Positions 7,307 to 9,723 of a DNA stretch of 9,723 bases are shown here, in pieces. The notes below the pieces were generated by a model. The model saw only the letters and a list, made by a program, of their open reading frames with translations, was not told the origin of the DNA and made no database searches. Both the position numbers and the translations under genes were made by a program. The stretch is from an uncultured Sutterella sp. (GTDB taxonomy: Bacteria; Pseudomonadota; Gammaproteobacteria; Burkholderiales; Burkholderiaceae_F): positions 1 through 9,723 of the forward strand of contig CAKQON010000067.1 of NCBI GenBank assembly GCA_934255515.1. Direction: 5' to 3'. The first letter of the stretch is position 1. Each line of letters begins with the position of its first letter.

Positions 7307-7335
7307 TCAGACCTATCCTACTGCAGGGTGTCTGA
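7307..7335. repeat. Nested inverted repeat between uvrB and phosphatase
   Basis: TCAGAC (7307-7312) and GTCTGA (7330-7335) form a perfect 6-bp inverted repeat. Its loop contains a second short stem, CCT/AGG around ACTGC. It sits mid-way between the uvrB stop (7426) and the phosphatase start (7241). On the minus strand it lacks a T-tract. It may be an operator or a weak transcript structure; I cannot assign it. Confidence 0.3.
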
Positions 7336-7425
7336 TTTTCCTAGAGGCGAATACCCAAATCCCCGCGAATATTTCAAACCCTCTAAACCTTAGAAAGTCA
7401 GGGAGAGCGCGAAAGAAGACGCTTC

Positions 7426-9456
7426 TCAGGCATTGACGGACGCGCCGAAAGCGGACTTCCGGAGCGCCTTGATTTCCTCGCGCACCTTGGCTGCTTTTTC
7501 GAAATCAAGGTCGCGCGCATAGCCCATCATCTCGGCTTCGAGCTCCCTCAGGCGCTTCGCGAGCGCCTTTTCGTCGCCCGCGATCTCGATGTCGCGCACC
7601 GCTTCCTTCACTTCTTCCTGCACGTCGGGACCGCGGTAGACGCCGTCGATGATTTCGCGGATCTCCTTCTTGACGCCCCGCGGCGTAATGCCGTGCGCAA
7701 GATTGAAGGCCTCCTGCTTTTCGCGGCGGCGTTCCGTTTCGGTGATCGCAGCCTTCATCGAATCGGTCACCTTGTCGCCATAGAGAATCGCGCGGCCGTG
7801 AAGGTTTCTCGCGGCGCGCCCGATCGTCTGAATGAGGGAGCGGTAGCTTCTCAGGAACCCTTCCTTGTCGGCGTCGAGAATCGCAATGAGCGAAACCTCC
7901 GGAATGTCGAGGCCCTCGCGAAGGAGGTTGATGCCGACCAACACATCGAACGTTCCCGCACGCAGATCCCGGATGATCTCGACGCGCTCGACCGTATCGA
8001 TGTCGGAGTGGAGGTACCTCACGCGAACGCCCTGGTCGGAGAGAAAGTCCGTGAGATCCTCGGCCATCTTCTTCGTGAGGGTCGTGACGAGCACGCGCTC
8101 GCCCTTCTTCACGGTTTCCGTGATTTCGGAAAGGAGGTCGTCCACCTGGGTCACGGCAGGCCTCACTTCAACGGCCGGGTCAACGAGGCCCGTCGGGCGC
8201 ACGACCTGCTCAACCACTTCGCCGCCGCTCTTTTCGAGCTCGTATTCCGCAGGAGTGGCCGACACAAAGATCGATCGGCGCATCTTGCGCTCGAACTCGT
8301 CGAACCTCAGAGGCCGGTTGTCGAGCGCCGAGGGGAGCCTGAAGCCGTAGCGCACGAGCGTTTCCTTTCGCGCGCGGTCGCCGCGATACATGCCACCGAG
8401 CTGCCCCATCATGACGTGGCTTTCGTCAAAGAACATGAGCGTATCGGCAGGAAGGTAGTCGATGAGGCAGGGTGGCGGCTCCCCGGGCGGAAGGCCCGTA
8501 AGGTGCCTCGAATAGTTTTCAATCCCCTTGCAGAACCCCACCTGGTCGAGCATCTCGAGGTCAAAGAGCGTGCGCTGCTCGAGGCGCTGCGCTTCAACGA
8601 GAAGATTCTGGCTGAGGAGCTCTTCCTTTCTTTCCTTCAATTCCGCCTTGATCGTCCCGATCGCGCGCTGAATGTCCTCGCGCGGCGTCACGTAGTGGCT
8701 CGCCGGATAGACGACGAAGCGCGGCACCTTCTGAATGGCCTTCCCTGTAATGGGATCAAAAAGGAGAATCGCATCCACCTCGTCGTCAAAGAGCTCGATG
8801 CGGACGGCGGTTTCCGCGTGTTCGGCCGGGAAGATGTCGATCGTGTCGCCCCGGACTCTGAAGGTCCCGCGCGTGAATTCCATGTCGGAGCGCCGGTACT
8901 GCATGCGGACGATCTGCCCGATCAGATCGCGCTGGGACTTCCGGTCGCCCGCACGCAGGATGAGGCGCATCTCGGTGTAGCTCTCGGGCGCGCCGATGCC
9001 GTAAATCGCCGAGACCGTCGCCACGATGATGGTGTCGCGCCGCTCGAGAATCGACTTCGTTGCCGCAAGCCGCATCTGTTCGATGTGTTCGTTCACCGCA
9101 GCATCCTTCTCGATGAAGAGATCCCGCGCAGGCACGTAGGCTTCCGGCTGATAGAAGTCGTAGTAGGAAACGAAGTATTCGACGGCGTTCTCAGGGAAGA
9201 AGTCGCGCATCTCGGAATAGGTCTGAGCGGCGAGCGTCTTGTTGGGCGCAAAGATGATTGCCGGCACCCCTTCGCGCGCAATCACATTCGCCATCGTGTA
9301 GGTCTTTCCCGATCCCGTCACCCCGAGGAGCGTCTGGTACATGAGCCCGTTCTCCACGCCCCTGCAGAGCGCCTCAATCGCCTGGGGCTGGTCGCCTGCC
9401 GGGGGAAAGGGTTCATGAAGGATGAAGGGAGAATTCGGATAGGTGACGATCTGCAA
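7426..9456 (-). CDS. uvrB: UvrB, excinuclease ABC subunit B
   Basis: UvrB (676 residues; E. coli 673) is the damage-verifying helicase-like subunit of nucleotide excision repair. It is loaded by UvrA2 and then recruits UvrC for incision. Walker A GVTGSGKT is at 45-52. The beta-hairpin region with [12 protein letters not shown] at 98-109 inserts between the DNA strands. The DESH box is at 344-347, followed by [19 protein letters not shown]. Helicase motif VI appears as QTIGRAARN at 543-551. The C-terminal UVR motif, which contacts UvrC, lies around 635-667. All domains are intact. The start is TTG at 9456, with GAGG 8 nt upstream; an in-frame stop farther upstream and the lack of an in-frame ATG or GTG in the leader support it. 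I see no CTGT-N8-ACAG LexA box in the leader. Confidence 0.98.
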   Translation of the reverse strand: MQIVTYPNSPFILHEPFPPAGDQPQAIEALCRGVENGLMYQTLLGVTGSGKTYTMANVIAREGVPAIIFAPNKTLAAQTYSEMRDFFPENAVEYFVSYYDFYQPEAYVPARDLFIEKDAAVNEHIEQMRLAATKSILERRDTIIVATVSAIYGIGAPESYTEMRLILRAGDRKSQRDLIGQIVRMQYRRSDMEFTRGTFRVRGDTIDIFPAEHAETAVRIELFDDEVDAILLFDPITGKAIQKVPRFVVYPASHYVTPREDIQRAIGTIKAELKERKEELLSQNLLVEAQRLEQRTLFDLEMLDQVGFCKGIENYSRHLTGLPPGEPPPCLIDYLPADTLMFFDESHVMMGQLGGMYRGDRARKETLVRYGFRLPSALDNRPLRFDEFERKMRRSIFVSATPAEYELEKSGGEVVEQVVRPTGLVDPAVEVRPAVTQVDDLLSEITETVKKGERVLVTTLTKKMAEDLTDFLSDQGVRVRYLHSDIDTVERVEIIRDLRAGTFDVLVGINLLREGLDIPEVSLIAILDADKEGFLRSYRSLIQTIGRAARNLHGRAILYGDKVTDSMKAAITETERRREKQEAFNLAHGITPRGVKKEIREIIDGVYRGPDVQEEVKEAVRDIEIAGDEKALAKRLRELEAEMMGYARDLDFEKAAKVREEIKALRKSAFGASVNA

Positions 9457-9494
9457 GGGAAGAGCCTCACAAAAAAACAGACGGGAACCGGCTC

Positions 9495-9523
9495 ATTCTA
9501 CGAAAAGCTCCGGGCGCAGAGAA
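9495..9523 (-). promoter_or_regulatory. Candidate uvrB promoter
   Basis: A -10 TAGAAT (9495-9500), matching five of six consensus positions, is preceded at 17 nt by TTCTCT (9518-9523), a weak -35. The start would fall near 9488, leaving a leader of about 32 nt that contains a seven-T run and the GAGG ribosome site at 9465-9468. Further upstream the DNA is very AT-rich and could hold other promoters. Confidence 0.4.
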
Positions 9524-9607
9524 GCTCAAGGTGAAGACGCGAATCCTTAAATATCAACAATAAAATAATGGACCATCGTTTTGTTACACTTATTTACATT
9601 TAGAAAT

Positions 9608-9636
9608 TTGGAAAAAAAAGAAATCCCTCATATAAT
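9608..9636 (+). promoter_or_regulatory. Promoter of tRNA-Asn
   Basis: A perfect -10 TATAAT (9631-9636) follows TTGGAA (9608-9613) at exactly 17 nt. The start is expected near 9643, leaving only about 7 nt of leader before the tRNA. The spacer contains an eight-A run. The segment between -10 and the start is AT-rich rather than the GC-rich discriminator seen in many stringently controlled stable RNA promoters. Confidence 0.8.
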
Positions 9637-9649
9637 TTACCTTCTTGAT

Positions 9650-9723
9650 TCCCCGATAGCTCAGTCGGTAGAGCGACGGACTGTTAATCCGCAGGTCGCT
9701 GGTTCGAACCCAGCTCGGGGAGC
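9650..9723 (+). tRNA. tRNA-Asn (GTT), cut at the window edge
   Basis: The sequence folds as a complete cloverleaf. The acceptor is TCCCCGA (9650-9656) with TCGGGGA (9715-9721). The D stem is GCTC/GAGC. The anticodon loop CTGTTAA (9681-9687) has anticodon GTT at 9683-9685. The T stem is GCTGG/CCAGC with loop TTCGAAC. The discriminator base is G (9722), as expected for tRNA-Asn. Only the first C of a possibly encoded CCA is visible before the window ends. The top pair of the anticodon stem is an A-C mismatch (9676 with 9692). Confidence 0.97.

Noticed and set aside
7693..9534. A 613-codon open frame on the plus strand opposite uvrB
   Set aside because: It is antisense to an intact uvrB, its translation looks like the complement of GC-biased codons, and it resembles no family I know.
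1..9723. CRISPR arrays, insertion sequences or phage genes
   Set aside because: No regularly spaced repeats, transposase motifs or integrase motifs were seen; all sizeable genes belong to housekeeping families in standard order.

Overview
The window is a GC-rich bacterial chromosome segment. It carries the complete housekeeping iron-sulfur cluster (ISC) assembly operon, flanked by DNA repair, phosphatase, quinone reductase and tRNA genes. The proteins match the proteobacterial families closely: catalytic residues fall at or within two positions of the E. coli numbering. The order uvrB - low-molecular-weight tyrosine phosphatase - iscR-iscS-iscU-iscA-hscB-hscA-fdx-iscX is one I associate with betaproteobacteria (Burkholderiales). 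High GC, strong third-position bias and two TTG starts fit that, but the taxon is an inference and could not be checked here.

Layout, left to right. Positions 1-99 hold the upstream region of a plus-strand mdaB-like NAD(P)H:quinone reductase (100-687). A nested hairpin at 753-790 lies between mdaB and the convergent isc operon and probably terminates both. From 814 to 6495 the minus strand carries, in transcription order, iscR (6495-5998), iscS (5941-4730), iscU (4641-4246), iscA (4240-3917), hscB (3890-3378), hscA (3325-1433), fdx (1355-1017) and iscX (1011-814). Spacers range from 5 to 88 nt, so a single transcript is likely. Upstream of iscR is a sigma70-type promoter with two IscR type-1-like palindromes, one covering the -35 element and one just downstream of the predicted start. 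An intrinsic terminator at 6631-6670 separates the operon from the minus-strand tyrosine phosphatase gene (7241-6723), preceded by uvrB (9456-7426). An AT-rich region at 9457-9649 carries divergent promoters for uvrB and for tRNA-Asn (9650 to the window edge).

How the genes work together: IscS takes sulfur from cysteine and passes it to the scaffold IscU. Fdx supplies electrons. IscX tunes IscS. HscA and HscB release the cluster from IscU through its LPPVK motif, which is present here. IscA is an A-type carrier. IscR, itself a [2Fe-2S] protein, closes the loop by repressing the operon when clusters are plentiful.

I see no undescribed system. The features worth a second look are regulatory: the paired IscR sites, the TTG starts of iscR and uvrB, a 7-bp inverted repeat between iscS and iscU, and a nested inverted repeat between uvrB and the phosphatase gene.
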